Positions 5,693-13,985 are shown, numbered from the stretch's first letter. The stretch: DNA of 24,805 nucleotides from an uncultured Eubacteriales bacterium (GCA_900549725.1 URPL01000023.1:1-24805); one strand, 5' to 3'. Made by a program: numbers and translations. Notes: a model not told the origin generated them from the letters alone.

Positions 5693-6799
5693 ATGCGCTA
5701 TATTCAGTCTGTTTTACGCCGCCGCAGCGCGCGCTTTTGGAGCGGCTATCTTTTATATATCATCGGAAGCCAGACGGCGGCTTTTCTCTGCGAGCTTATT
5801 CTCCTGCTTGCGGCGCCGCAGCTGTTTGATAACCCGACTGCGCTGACGCTGCTCGGCTCGGTGCCGACGTATTTGTTTGTTCTCCCGCCGATTTATTTCT
5901 TTTTGCGCTCCATTCCGCACAGCGCGCCGCAAAAACATCGCCTTACGGCGGCGAAATTTCTCGGGCTGTGCGCCGTAACGATTTTCCTGATGGAGGCGGG
6001 CAGTGTGCTCGGCACGATCAGCGAAAGACTGATCGACCGAATCCCGGGGCTTGTCGGGAAGAATGTTGTGGAGCAGATGCTGGGCGGTATTTCACCCGGC
6101 GTGGTTCTGATTCTTGTTGTGATTTTGGCGCCGATTCTGGAAGAGCTCTTCTTTCGAAAACTCTTTTTGGATCGCCTCGGCTTTGTCAGCCGAAGGGTCG
6201 CCGTGATTGCCTGCGGGCTTGCCTTCGGGCTTTTACACGGCAATGTTTCACAGTTTTATTATGCGTTTTTCATGGGATGCCTGTTTGCGGCGGTCTATCT
6301 GAAAACGGGAAAGCTGCACTATACCGTTTTGCTGCATGCCGTTGCGAATTTCTGCGGCGGATTTATGCCGATTTTGCTGGATACCAAGCTGAGTGAGGAA
6401 ACGCAAACCTTGCTGCAGGGCGATGTTTTGCCGGAGCAGCTGTTTGCCCTTGCGCCGGGGCAAAGAGAATATGCAATTCTCTCCGTCGTTTTTTCGATGC
6501 TGCTTTCCCTGCTTGCCTTTGGCGGCATGGTGCTTTGCGCGGTGTGGCTCTGCCGCCGTATTTGCGCGGCCGTGCGCGGCAAAGCGGCACGAAATTTGCA
6601 GGCGGCGCAAACAAGCCGGCAGGCATTTGTGCCGCCGGAGGCATCGGAATTCGATCCGACGGCGGGTGCGCAGGAAGCTTTGCCGCTTTGCGGGCGGCGC
6701 GCCGCCCGTGTTCTGTACGGCAATGTCGGTTTTATTTGTTATGTAATTATTTGCCTGTTCAGCTTTTTGCTTTCCGTGCTTCCGCTCGGCGCTGCCTGA
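5693..6799 (+). CDS. CPBP-family intramembrane metalloprotease
   Basis: The 368-residue multi-spanning membrane protein carries the CPBP/Abi (Rce1-like) motifs: EELFFRK (Glu150-Glu151, Arg155), GLLHGN (His182) and HAVANF (His215, Asn219). Family members cleave or process membrane peptides, or confer bacteriocin self-immunity; the substrate here is unknown. GGAGG precedes ATG 5693 by 8 bases, and the gene follows the amidohydrolase by 41 bases. It is longer than many CPBP proteins. A cytosolic loop after about residue 275 is followed by a final membrane segment near 346-365. The last 61 bases overlap the 3' end of the opposite-strand flippase gene. Confidence 0.88.
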   Translation: MRYIQSVLRRRSARFWSGYLLYIIGSQTAAFLCELILLLAAPQLFDNPTALTLLGSVPTYLFVLPPIYFFLRSIPHSAPQKHRLTAAKFLGLCAVTIFLMEAGSVLGTISERLIDRIPGLVGKNVVEQMLGGISPGVVLILVVILAPILEELFFRKLFLDRLGFVSRRVAVIACGLAFGLLHGNVSQFYYAFFMGCLFAAVYLKTGKLHYTVLLHAVANFCGGFMPILLDTKLSEETQTLLQGDVLPEQLFALAPGQREYAILSVVFSMLLSLLAFGGMVLCAVWLCRRICAAVRGKAARNLQAAQTSRQAFVPPEASEFDPTAGAQEALPLCGRRAARVLYGNVGFICYVIICLFSFLLSVLPLGAA

Positions 6800-8373
6800 G
6801 GCGAAGCGTTTTGCGGATTTTTCTTGCCGCGCTGCGGAAAAAACAGATGCAGCGCCCAGTCTACGTCTTCCCTGCGGATGCAGCCGCAAAGGCGCATCAG
6901 CACAAAATACAGCACAAACGAAGCGCCTATATGCGCAAATAACGCCCATCCCTCGTAGGAAAAGAATGCATCCAGCCGCCGCATGAGAAATCTTGTTATT
7001 CCGAGCGCGCCGGCACAGCAGAGAATGGGCAAAACCAAAAGGCGCATCGGCTGAAACGAAATCTTTACCACGCGGAAAAGCCGCGAGGCGGAGAGGGAGA
7101 GATTGAACAGCTCCGAGCCGATGAGAATCCACAGATACGCGGCAATGCCGAAGCGCGGCAGCAAAAGCCAAACCGCCGCCACGCAAAGTGCGGCATCGAT
7201 GATATTATAGCGCATGGAGGCAAACTGTTCGTCCAGTCCTTTGAGCATGGCATCGACAATGTGATCAAAATACATCAGAGGAACCAAAAGGGCGAGAGAA
7301 TAAAGATATTGTCCCGCGCTTTTGCTGTCGTATAAAACGGTGCCGAGCCCGACGGAAAAAGAGAGAAAAATGCCGCAGACCCCGAAGGAAAACCACAGTG
7401 TTACCGTGCAGCTGCGGCTGCATAAGCGGCGAATCGCTTCTTTGTCGCCGCGCACATGATATTCCGCAAGCTCCGGCACCAAAAGCGCCGCAAAGGCGCT
7501 GAGAAACGAGAGCGGGAAGAGAATCACGGGAAGCACCATGCCATGCACCGTGCCGTATGCTGCAAGCGCCGCAGATGCCTGCGCCCCGCTGCGCCGCAGC
7601 CCCAGGGGAATGAGAATATGCTCAACGGTTAAAAGGGCGGCGCGCACATAGGCAGTCAGGGCGATGGGCAGGGAAACCCGCAGCAAACGGCGCGTCACGC
7701 CCCTGCTGCACATTTTGGGGGATGATCTTGTTTCCCGCTTCAGTTCAAAAATAAGCAAAAAAACACAAAACACCGCGCAAATGCTCTCGGCGGCGGTGCT
7801 AGCAGCCGCAAGCGCAAGACAAGCGCCCTGCATACCGTGAAAATGAGGCAAAAGGAGCAGCGCCACCGCAAAAGCGATGCGGACACATTCCGACAGAATG
7901 CCAAACAGCGCATTTTTATAGGCATGGCGTTTTGCGGTGAAATAGCCGCTGCACACATTGGAAAAGGCAAGGGGCGGGAGCGAAAAGGCAAGCAGCCGCA
8001 GCGCAGGAACCGTGCGCGCATCGCATAGCCAGCGCTGCCCGAGCAGCGAGCTGAGGCAATATAAAAGCACGCAGGCAAGACTGCCGAAAAACGCCGCATA
8101 GCAAAGCGCGCTTTTCAGGGCGCGCCGGGCGGCAGGGAGATTACAATTTCCGTATTCTTCCGCAACGATGCGCGTTGTTCCGAGGTTGATGCCCGAAGCG
8201 GCAAAGGTGACCGCAAGAGAATACACGGACATCACAAGAGAAAACAGCCCGATCCCATCAGCGCCGATGCGGCGCGCAAGATAAACGGAAAAGCCCATGC
8301 CGATTCCGCGCAAAAGCAGCGAGGAAAGGGCGTTAACCGCTCCGTTGAGAAAAAAACGCTGCGTGCGGCGCAT
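6739..8373 (-). CDS. SpoVB-like polysaccharide/lipid flippase (MATE/MOP superfamily)
   Basis: The 544-residue integral membrane protein has about 14 hydrophobic segments. Its N-terminus (GIGMGFSVYLARRIGADGIG, then the SGINLGTTRIVAEEY region) is typical of the SpoVB/MurJ-like branch of the MOP flippase superfamily. Such proteins move lipid-linked sugars across the membrane; SpoVB acts in spore cortex synthesis in Bacillus. Which lipid is moved here is unknown, and a SpoVB assignment is an inference from similarity plus the presence of spoVM. The ATG is preceded on the minus strand by GGGGGTGA. It converges on the CPBP gene with a 61-bp overlap, and its start lies 95 bases from the divergent yitT-like gene. 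Confidence 0.85.
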   Translation of the reverse strand: MRRTQRFFLNGAVNALSSLLLRGIGMGFSVYLARRIGADGIGLFSLVMSVYSLAVTFAASGINLGTTRIVAEEYGNCNLPAARRALKSALCYAAFFGSLACVLLYCLSSLLGQRWLCDARTVPALRLLAFSLPPLAFSNVCSGYFTAKRHAYKNALFGILSECVRIAFAVALLLLPHFHGMQGACLALAAASTAAESICAVFCVFLLIFELKRETRSSPKMCSRGVTRRLLRVSLPIALTAYVRAALLTVEHILIPLGLRRSGAQASAALAAYGTVHGMVLPVILFPLSFLSAFAALLVPELAEYHVRGDKEAIRRLCSRSCTVTLWFSFGVCGIFLSFSVGLGTVLYDSKSAGQYLYSLALLVPLMYFDHIVDAMLKGLDEQFASMRYNIIDAALCVAAVWLLLPRFGIAAYLWILIGSELFNLSLSASRLFRVVKISFQPMRLLVLPILCCAGALGITRFLMRRLDAFFSYEGWALFAHIGASFVLYFVLMRLCGCIRREDVDWALHLFFPQRGKKNPQNASPQAAPSGSTESKKLNRQIIT

Positions 8374-8468
8374 TTTGATTCACCCCCGTGACGCAAACAG
8401 TGTATGCTTGCTTATCTGCCGGATATGAAGCGCGGCGGCACCAAAATCAAACCCTGGAGGAATTTTGC

Positions 8469-9377
8469 ATGGAAAAACCGCTTTGGAAAAGAATTGCCGC
8501 GGATGCGGCGCTTGTTTTGATCGGCTCTGTGCTGTATGCCATGTCGATGAATCAGTTTCTGATTCCGGCAAGCATTGTGCTGGGCGGCGCATCGGGGCTC
8601 GGTGTTGCTCTGAATTCGATGTTCGGTATCAATGTTAGCCTTGTGATTCTGCTGTTCAATCTGCCGTTTATCGCGGTAAATATGAAGCTGTACGGCATTC
8701 GGTTTTGCCTGAAGACGGCGATCGGCGTTGTTGCAACCTCGGCGGCGGTGGAATTTCTGCAATTTTTCCCCATCACAACGACCGACCCGCTGCTGTGCAC
8801 CATATTCGGCTCTGTCACCATGGGAATCGGCTGCGGGCTGATGTTCACGCGCGGCTATACCACCGGCGGCACCGATCTTATGGCATGGACGATCCGCTAT
8901 TTCTGGCGCCGCGTGCCGACGGGCAAGCTGATTTCTCTTTGCGATCTTGGCATTGTGCTGCTTGCGGCGCTTGCCAAGCACAGCTATGAGAGCGTTTTTT
9001 ATTCCCTGATCAGCATTTATCTGTTCGGCTATGTGATTGATCTGATGATCGACGGCGCAGGCAAAGCAAAGCTGATCTGGATTATCTCCGAAGAGCATGT
9101 AAAAATCAGCGCGGAAATCAACCGTTTGCTCGGTCGCGGCATCACAATAATCGACGGCTATGGCTGGTATTCCGGCGAGCGCAAGCGGGTTTTGCTGTGC
9201 GCGGTGCGCCCGGCAGAGCTGTATCGCATCAAAGAGATTGTGAAGAGCTGCGATGCGCGCGCATTTGTCGTGGTGAGCGAGGCGCACGAGGTCATCGGCG
9301 AGGGGTTTGAACTGCCCTATCTCGAAATCCCGACAGCTCCGGCGGCGCGCAACGATGGGAAAAAGGGGCAGGGCTGA
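8469..9377 (+). CDS. YitT-family membrane protein (DUF161 + DUF2179)
   Basis: The 302-residue product has five to six membrane segments in residues 10-200, including the family signature GYTTGGTDLMAW. A soluble C-terminal domain (about 205-290, IISEEHVKISAEIN..LGRGITIIDGYG) matches DUF2179. The family is widespread in Firmicutes and its transport role is unproven. GGAGG lies 8 bases before ATG 8469, which also begins the first membrane segment properly. The gene is divergent from the SpoVB-like gene. No clear promoter was found in the 95-bp shared region. Confidence 0.9.
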   Translation: MEKPLWKRIAADAALVLIGSVLYAMSMNQFLIPASIVLGGASGLGVALNSMFGINVSLVILLFNLPFIAVNMKLYGIRFCLKTAIGVVATSAAVEFLQFFPITTTDPLLCTIFGSVTMGIGCGLMFTRGYTTGGTDLMAWTIRYFWRRVPTGKLISLCDLGIVLLAALAKHSYESVFYSLISIYLFGYVIDLMIDGAGKAKLIWIISEEHVKISAEINRLLGRGITIIDGYGWYSGERKRVLLCAVRPAELYRIKEIVKSCDARAFVVVSEAHEVIGEGFELPYLEIPTAPAARNDGKKGQG

Positions 9378-9425
9378 GCTCGCTTTTGCACCGCACAAAA
9401 AAGAAAACGAAACGGGGAAAAATCG

Positions 9426-9534
9426 GTGCCGATCAGAATTCCGGCGCGGGCATGCGAACCCTTTGTTTTCCGGCCGGCTGAACTATTATGTTTATCAAAA
9501 AACGCCCTATGACCTTGAAAAGCTGCGGGAATAA
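9426..9534 (+). pseudogene. metA: Deletion scar of metA (homoserine O-acyltransferase)
   Basis: The segment joins the two ends of a MetA gene. GTG 9426 begins VPIRIP, matching the MetA start (E. coli MPIRVPDELPA). From 9442 a different frame reads RRGHANPLFSGRLNYYVYQ and KTPYDLEKLRE to the stop at 9532-9534. This matches the MetA C-terminus (E. coli [25 protein letters not shown]). About 260 central codons are absent, the two parts are in different frames, and the conserved NW before LNYY has become GR. MetA activates homoserine for methionine synthesis, so this copy cannot work. A terminator follows directly, as it would have for the intact gene. Family knowledge is recalled and the match was not computed. 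Confidence 0.88.
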
Positions 9535-9537
9535 AGC

Positions 9538-9567
9538 AAAACAGGCAAGGCTTGCCCTGCCTGTTTT
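9538..9567. terminator. Bidirectional terminator between the metA scar and a minus-strand ORF
   Basis: AAAACAGGCA (9538-9547) pairs with TGCCTGTTTT (9558-9567). Both arms end in A/T runs, so it serves both the plus-strand metA remnant and the minus-strand ORF that stops 8 bases away. Confidence 0.85.
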
Positions 9568-9574
9568 CTCGCAT

Positions 9575-9721
9575 TCAGGCATGAAATACAAGGAGGCGGT
9601 TTGAAAGCACCTCAACCCCGTGCGAGACGGGTGCGGGCGTTGTTTCAAAGGCTGCCGCCGCAGAAAATTGCAAGGTGCAAAAAAGCAGCGCTGCAGAGAA
9701 AAGAAAGCGAAGGCGATACAT
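9575..9721 (-). CDS. 48-residue secreted or truncated surface peptide
   Basis: ATG at 9719-9721 (minus strand) is preceded by AAGGAG with ideal spacing. The peptide has a clear signal sequence (MYRLRFLFSAALLFCTLQFS, then AAAAF) and a short mature part, TTPAPVSHGVEVLSNRLLVF, before the stop. The mature end looks like the beginning of a larger surface protein rather than a finished domain, and it lies next to the metA scar. It is either a genuine small secreted peptide with its own terminator or the stump of a decayed exported protein. No family is recognised. Confidence 0.5.
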   Translation of the reverse strand: MYRLRFLFSAALLFCTLQFSAAAAFETTPAPVSHGVEVLSNRLLVFHA

Positions 9722-9806
9722 GGTTTTCTCCTTTTTTGATAAATTTCTTTCCATGGCAGTTTTCCGTGTGTGCAGGCGAAATATGCAAAAAAACAAGAAA
9801 AAATAC

Positions 9807-9835
9807 TTGCCCAAACGGACAAACTATGGTATACT
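9807..9835 (+). promoter_or_regulatory. Promoter of the DUF1846 gene
   Basis: TTGCCC (9807-9812) and TATACT (9830-9835) are 17 bases apart, with a TGG extended -10. The leader before ATG 9893 is about 50 bases. Confidence 0.8.
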
Positions 9836-9892
9836 GAAATATGAATTTGATATCAAAAGCGAAAAAGAAAAAGCATAGATCGGGAGAGAGCC

Positions 9893-11383
9893 ATGAGAGA
9901 CGCTGTAGGATTTGATAACGACAAATATATTGCACTGCAATCCGAGCATATCATGCAGCGCATCGGGCGCTTCGGGGATAAACTGTATTTGGAGCTCGGA
10001 GGCAAGCTCTTTGATGATTATCATGCCTCCCGCGTTTTACCGGGGTTTCGTCCGGACAGCAAGGTGAAAATGCTGATGTCTCTGAAGGACCAGGCAGAGA
10101 TCGTGATTGTGATCAATGCGGTGGATATCGAAAAAAACAAGGTGCGCGGGGATCTCGGCATCACCTATGATCTGGACGCGCTGCGCCTGATCGATGCATT
10201 CCGCGGCATCGGGCTTTCTGTCGGTTCTGTTGTGATCACGCAATATGCGGGGCAATATGCGGCGGATACCTTCCGTAAGCGCCTTGAGCATCTCGGCATT
10301 CCCGTATTTCTGCATTATCCGATTGCGGATTATCCGCATAATATCCGTCATATCGTCAGCGAAGAGGGCTATGGCAGAAACGAATATGTCCGTACTTCTC
10401 GCCCCCTTGTCATTGTGACGGCGCCTGGCCCCGGCAGCGGAAAAATGGCGACCTGCCTCTCGCAGCTTTATCACGAGCATAAGCGCGGCGTTGCGGCGGG
10501 CTATGCGAAATTCGAAACCTTCCCGATTTGGAATCTGCCGCTGAAGCACCCCGTGAATCTGGCATATGAGGCAGCCACGGCAGATCTGAACGATCTGAAC
10601 ATGATTGATTTCTACCATTTGGAAGCTTACGGGGAAATGACGGTGAATTACAACCGCGATATCGAGGCATTTCCCGTGCTCAATGCGATGTTTGAGCGCA
10701 TTCTCGGAGAGAGCCCGTATAAATCCCCGACCGATATGGGCGTGAATATGGCGGGCTTTTGCATCATTGACGACGAGGTCTGCTGCGAAGCCTCCAAGGA
10801 TGAGATCGTGCGGCGCTATTATAAAACCTGCTGCGACAGGCTGATCGGCCGCTGTGACGACAGCGCGGTTTATAAGATCGAAGCGGTGATGAAACAGGCT
10901 GGCATCGAGCCCTCCCGCCGCCGTGTGGTCGGTGCGGCGCTGCAAAAGGCGGAGGAGACCGGGCAGCCGGCAGCTGCAATGGAGCTCAAGGACGGCAGAA
11001 TTATCACGGGCCGTTCCTCGCTGCTCATGGGGCCGACCTCGGCAATGGTGCTGAATGCGCTGAAAGCCTTAGCGGGGGTCGACGACGCGGCGCTGCTGAT
11101 TGCGCGCGAGGTCATCGAGCCGATTCAGGCGCTGAAAACGGGTTATCTCGGAAACAAAAACCCGAGGCTGCATATCGATGAGGTGCTCACGGCGCTTGCC
11201 ATGAGCGCAGTGGAGAACAAAACGGCAAAGGCTGCCCTTGACCGGCTCGGCGGGCTGCGCGGCACAGAGGTGCATTCCTCCGTTGTGCTTTCCTCCCGCG
11301 ATGATGCAACACTGCATAAGCTCGGCGTGCAGGTCACCTGCGAGCCGATGTATCAAACCAAAAAGCTGTATCGTCCGGGCTGA
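9893..11383 (+). CDS. DUF1846 (UPF0371) family protein
   Basis: The 496-residue product matches the conserved DUF1846 family of Firmicutes over its whole length. It starts with GFDNDKYIALQSEHI, has a glycine-rich loop APGPGSGKMAT at 177-187 that looks nucleotide-binding, and an ALKTGYLGNKNPRLH region in the C-terminal third. The protein is soluble and cytosolic. Its biochemical role is not established as far as I know. GGGAGAG precedes the ATG by 6 bases. It is followed after 49 bases by a DUF1858 gene in the same direction, before the next terminator, so the two are probably co-transcribed. Confidence 0.9.
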   Translation: MRDAVGFDNDKYIALQSEHIMQRIGRFGDKLYLELGGKLFDDYHASRVLPGFRPDSKVKMLMSLKDQAEIVIVINAVDIEKNKVRGDLGITYDLDALRLIDAFRGIGLSVGSVVITQYAGQYAADTFRKRLEHLGIPVFLHYPIADYPHNIRHIVSEEGYGRNEYVRTSRPLVIVTAPGPGSGKMATCLSQLYHEHKRGVAAGYAKFETFPIWNLPLKHPVNLAYEAATADLNDLNMIDFYHLEAYGEMTVNYNRDIEAFPVLNAMFERILGESPYKSPTDMGVNMAGFCIIDDEVCCEASKDEIVRRYYKTCCDRLIGRCDDSAVYKIEAVMKQAGIEPSRRRVVGAALQKAEETGQPAAAMELKDGRIITGRSSLLMGPTSAMVLNALKALAGVDDAALLIAREVIEPIQALKTGYLGNKNPRLHIDEVLTALAMSAVENKTAKAALDRLGGLRGTEVHSSVVLSSRDDATLHKLGVQVTCEPMYQTKKLYRPG

Positions 11384-11432
11384 GCCCGTGCATAATAAAA
11401 TGCTGTTTGAAAATTCGAAAGGAGAAAAAATC

Positions 11433-11636
11433 ATGAAAGTGACAAAGGATAGTTTGATCGGAGACGTTTTGGATATGGATGAGGGCTGCGCGGAATTCTT
11501 TTTCGCCATCGGCATGCATTGCCTCGGCTGCCCTGCCTCCCGCGGGGAATCCATTGAGGATGCCTGTGCGGTGCACGGGACGGATGCGGACGAGCTGATC
11601 GAAAAGATCAACGCGTATCTTGCCGCAAAGCAGTAA
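11433..11636 (+). CDS. DUF1858 (hybrid-cluster-associated type) small protein
   Basis: The 67-residue product shows the DUF1858 pattern: TKDSLIGDVLDMDEGCAEFF, then GMHCLGCP with Cys30 and Cys33, then a helix ending VHGTDADELIEKIN. The family includes the N-terminal ScdA-like disulfide-related domain, and the two Cys are proposed to work in redox or iron-sulfur handling. Cys19 and Cys45 are extra. AAGGAG lies 7 bases before ATG 11433. It probably shares the transcript of the DUF1846 gene and is followed by a terminator. Confidence 0.9.
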   Translation: MKVTKDSLIGDVLDMDEGCAEFFFAIGMHCLGCPASRGESIEDACAVHGTDADELIEKINAYLAAKQ

Positions 11637-11642
11637 AGAGCC

Positions 11643-11678
11643 GAGCCAAAGCGCCCAGCGGGCACTTTGGCTCTTTTT
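11643..11678 (+). terminator. Terminator after the DUF1858 gene
   Basis: GAGCCAAAG (11643-11651) pairs with CTTTGGCTC (11665-11673), with inner GCCC/GGGC pairing and a TTTTT tail. Confidence 0.9.
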
Positions 11679-11718
11679 CTGAAAATTCCGAAAAACAGGG
11701 CAGAAAGGAGGTAATTCC

Positions 11719-12462
11719 ATGGAAGAAAAAAAGCAGGCGCTGCAAAGCATCCCGCGTAAGCTTTATAAGGGGCCGGATGCACGGCTGAGGGCGGCAGCGG
11801 AATTTGTGCGCCGCGGCACTTTTTTTGCGGATGTCGGGTGCGACCATGCATATCTGAGCTGCTATTTGTGCAGCCGCGATGAAACGGCACGCGGAATTGC
11901 CTCGGATCTGCGCCCGGGTCCGCTTGCCGCGGCGCGGCGCTCCCTTGCGGCGGCAGGGTATTCCGCGCGGGTGGAGACCGTGCTTTGCGACGGCCTTGCG
12001 GGGCTTGAGGGGAGGGGGCTGCGTGATATCTGCATTCTCGGCATGAGCGGGGAAACCATTGCGGGGATCCTTGCGCGCGCGCCATTTTGCAGGGACGAAG
12101 CCGTGCGGCTGATTTTGCAGCCCATGACGCAGCCCGACCGTCTGCGCGCTTTTTTACTTGCACAAGGGTATACGATTTTGCAGGAACGCCTTTGCCGCGC
12201 GCAGGGGCGGGTTTATACCGTAATTTGCGCCGGCTATACGGGAGAGGTGCAGCAGTATACAAAAGCGGAGCTTTTGCTCGGAAAATATCATATTGACCGC
12301 TATGACGGCACGGATGCGCTGTTTTCCGAGCTGCTGGAAAGGCGGCTGCATGCGCTTTTATTGCAGCGGCAGGGCAGAGCGGAGGCGGGCCTTTCCAATG
12401 AGGAAACGGACGGTCTGCTCCGCGAGCTGACTACCCTTTCGAAAAGGAGAGAAAAGCCATGA
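11719..12462 (+). CDS. trmK: tRNA (adenine-22-N1)-methyltransferase
   Basis: TrmK methylates A22 of tRNA using S-adenosylmethionine. The 247-residue product carries the SAM motif FADVGCDHAYL (about 36-46), the TrmK-type GMSGETIA (108-115) and LQPMTQ (133-138). The C-terminal part has the helical region typical of the family (from about 180). AAAGGAGG precedes ATG 11719 by 7 bases. It begins a run of genes and overlaps the next by ATGA. A trmK-nif3 pair is a common Firmicutes arrangement; here it is split by one gene. Confidence 0.93.
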   Translation: MEEKKQALQSIPRKLYKGPDARLRAAAEFVRRGTFFADVGCDHAYLSCYLCSRDETARGIASDLRPGPLAAARRSLAAAGYSARVETVLCDGLAGLEGRGLRDICILGMSGETIAGILARAPFCRDEAVRLILQPMTQPDRLRAFLLAQGYTILQERLCRAQGRVYTVICAGYTGEVQQYTKAELLLGKYHIDRYDGTDALFSELLERRLHALLLQRQGRAEAGLSNEETDGLLRELTTLSKRREKP

Positions 12463-13175
12463 AAAAGCAAAACGGAGAAAAGGCGCTTGCCGCGGCGGCG
12501 GGCATCAGCGTGCCTCTTTTGCGGTATTACCGTGCGCGGGGCATCGGGAATGATGCGGAGGAAAGCGCGGCGGCAGAGGCGCTGCGGCAAGCCGAGATAT
12601 TGCGCGGCGCGGGCTTTTCCGCAGAGGCGGCCGCGCGGATTTTGCATAGCGAGGATTGCCTTGCAAAGGAAACGGAGGCGCTTTTGCCGCGGGTGCGGCG
12701 CACAAGCGTGCTTTTTGGCTTTTTGAAGGCGCATGCGCAGGATCCGCTCCCGCTTTTTTGCGCGGGGCTTGCGGCATTGCCGCGGGAAAGCAATGAAAAA
12801 ACGGAAAATGCACGCAAGAAGCAGCAAAAGCAGGCGCGTCTCGGATTTTTCCTGTTTTTGCTCTGCGCCGCTTTGTTTTTGGGCAGCGATGTGCTTGCAA
12901 TTTTAGGAGACGGACAATGGTGGCAGCTGATCAGCCATGCCGTTTGCTTTGCCCTTTTGTTCCTTGCGGGGGAATGGGCAAAATATCTTTTGGCTGCCGT
13001 GAATGTTTCGCAGGCGGCGCTGCTTTTATGGTCGGTTCTGTATTTTGTCAGTAAAGGGCAGGGGGGCGCCGTTTTGCTGCTCGCGCTGCGCGCGGCGGTG
13101 CTTTTGTGCGGCGCGGTCTGGTTTGCCTTTGGGAAAAGCTGGTCTGCATTTTTCTATCGGATGCAGCACCGTTGA
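12459..13175 (+). CDS. MerR-like N-terminal domain fused to a membrane domain
   Basis: The 238-residue product has two parts. Residues 5-70 resemble a MerR helix-turn-helix in reduced form: ALAAAAGISVPLLRYYRARG recalls the MerR GVS..TLRYYE..GL motif. AEILRGAGFSAEAAARIL recalls the later MerR ..I..L...GFSL.EI..LL helix. The usual Arg-Tyr wing residues are missing. Residues about 125-235 hold about four membrane segments. A Lys/Gln-rich link (KKQQKQARL) joins them. The start overlaps trmK by 4 bases, implying coupled translation. Function is unknown; a membrane-tethered regulator or a domain that has lost DNA binding are both possible. Confidence 0.75.
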   Translation: MKKQNGEKALAAAAGISVPLLRYYRARGIGNDAEESAAAEALRQAEILRGAGFSAEAAARILHSEDCLAKETEALLPRVRRTSVLFGFLKAHAQDPLPLFCAGLAALPRESNEKTENARKKQQKQARLGFFLFLLCAALFLGSDVLAILGDGQWWQLISHAVCFALLFLAGEWAKYLLAAVNVSQAALLLWSVLYFVSKGQGGAVLLLALRAAVLLCGAVWFAFGKSWSAFFYRMQHR

Positions 13176-13214
13176 TGTTTGAAAAAGCAAATGCTTGATA
13201 AAGGAGAAAAAACG

Positions 13215-13985
13215 ATGCCGAGTATTGCGGAAATTTATGCGTATTTTGAACGGCGGCTGCCCCTTTGCGACCGCATGCCGTGGGACAACGACGGGCTCAT
13301 GGTCTGCGCTGACCTTTCGGCTCCCGTTGATACGGTTTTGACCGCCGTGGATGTCACGCCGCAAACCATTGCCAAGGCGAAGGAATGCGGCGCGCAGCTG
13401 CTGCTGACGCACCACCCGCTTTTGTTTCATCCCGCGAAAAGCATCACGCCGCAGGGCGTTGCTTCGCGGCAGGTGATCGCGCTGCTTGAGGCGGGCATCT
13501 CGGTGCTTTCTTATCACACAAGGCTGGATGCAGCCGCAGGCGGCATCAACGATCTGCTTGCACAAAGGCTCGGCCTTGATGCCGTGAGGGCGTTCGGCCC
13601 GGAGGGAGAAACGCTCGGGCGGATCGGCTCTGTCAAAGAAATGCCGTTTTCCGCATTTTGCACACAGGTAAAAAAGGTGTTCGGCACCGCGGTGCTGCGA
13701 TATGTTGCGCCACGGGCGCATGTGGCGCGCGTTGCGGTGCTCGGCGGCAGCGGAAAAGATTTTTTTGCGGCGGCTGCCGCCGCGGGCGCAGATGTCTTTT
13801 TGACGGGAGAAATGAGCTATGACGCCATGTTGGACGCACAGGCGCTCGGTATGAACGCGGTGGAAGCGGGGCATTTCGAAACGGAGCGGGTCTGCTGCGC
13901 CTTTTTTGAAAAAGAGCTTCGGGCGGCTTTCCCGCAGCTGCGCGTGATTGCAAGCGATTTGCCCGCGCCGCTTTGCTTTTGTTAA
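13215..13985 (+). CDS. Nif3-like dinuclear metal-centre protein
   Basis: The 256-residue product is the compact form of the Nif3/YqfO family, lacking the inserted PII-like domain. The metal ligands are visible: LTHHPL (His66, His67), SYHTRLD (His101, Asp105) and the C-terminal GHFETE (His220, Glu224). Family members bind two metal ions and form toroidal hexamers. They are often labelled GTP cyclohydrolase 1 type 2, but a physiological role is unsettled. AAAGGAG precedes ATG 13215 by 9 bases. The usual neighbour trmK lies one gene upstream. Confidence 0.92.
   Translation: MPSIAEIYAYFERRLPLCDRMPWDNDGLMVCADLSAPVDTVLTAVDVTPQTIAKAKECGAQLLLTHHPLLFHPAKSITPQGVASRQVIALLEAGISVLSYHTRLDAAAGGINDLLAQRLGLDAVRAFGPEGETLGRIGSVKEMPFSAFCTQVKKVFGTAVLRYVAPRAHVARVAVLGGSGKDFFAAAAAAGADVFLTGEMSYDAMLDAQALGMNAVEAGHFETERVCCAFFEKELRAAFPQLRVIASDLPAPLCFC

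Noticed and set aside
9307..9534. A single 75-codon plus-strand ORF over the end of yitT and the MetA-like tail
   Set aside because: Its first part is the yitT gene in another frame. Only the last 30 or so codons resemble MetA, so it is a chance read-through of a deletion junction rather than a gene.
11069..12262. A 397-codon open frame on the minus strand
   Set aside because: It lies opposite the DUF1846, DUF1858 and trmK genes and crosses a terminator. Long antisense frames are expected in GC-rich DNA.
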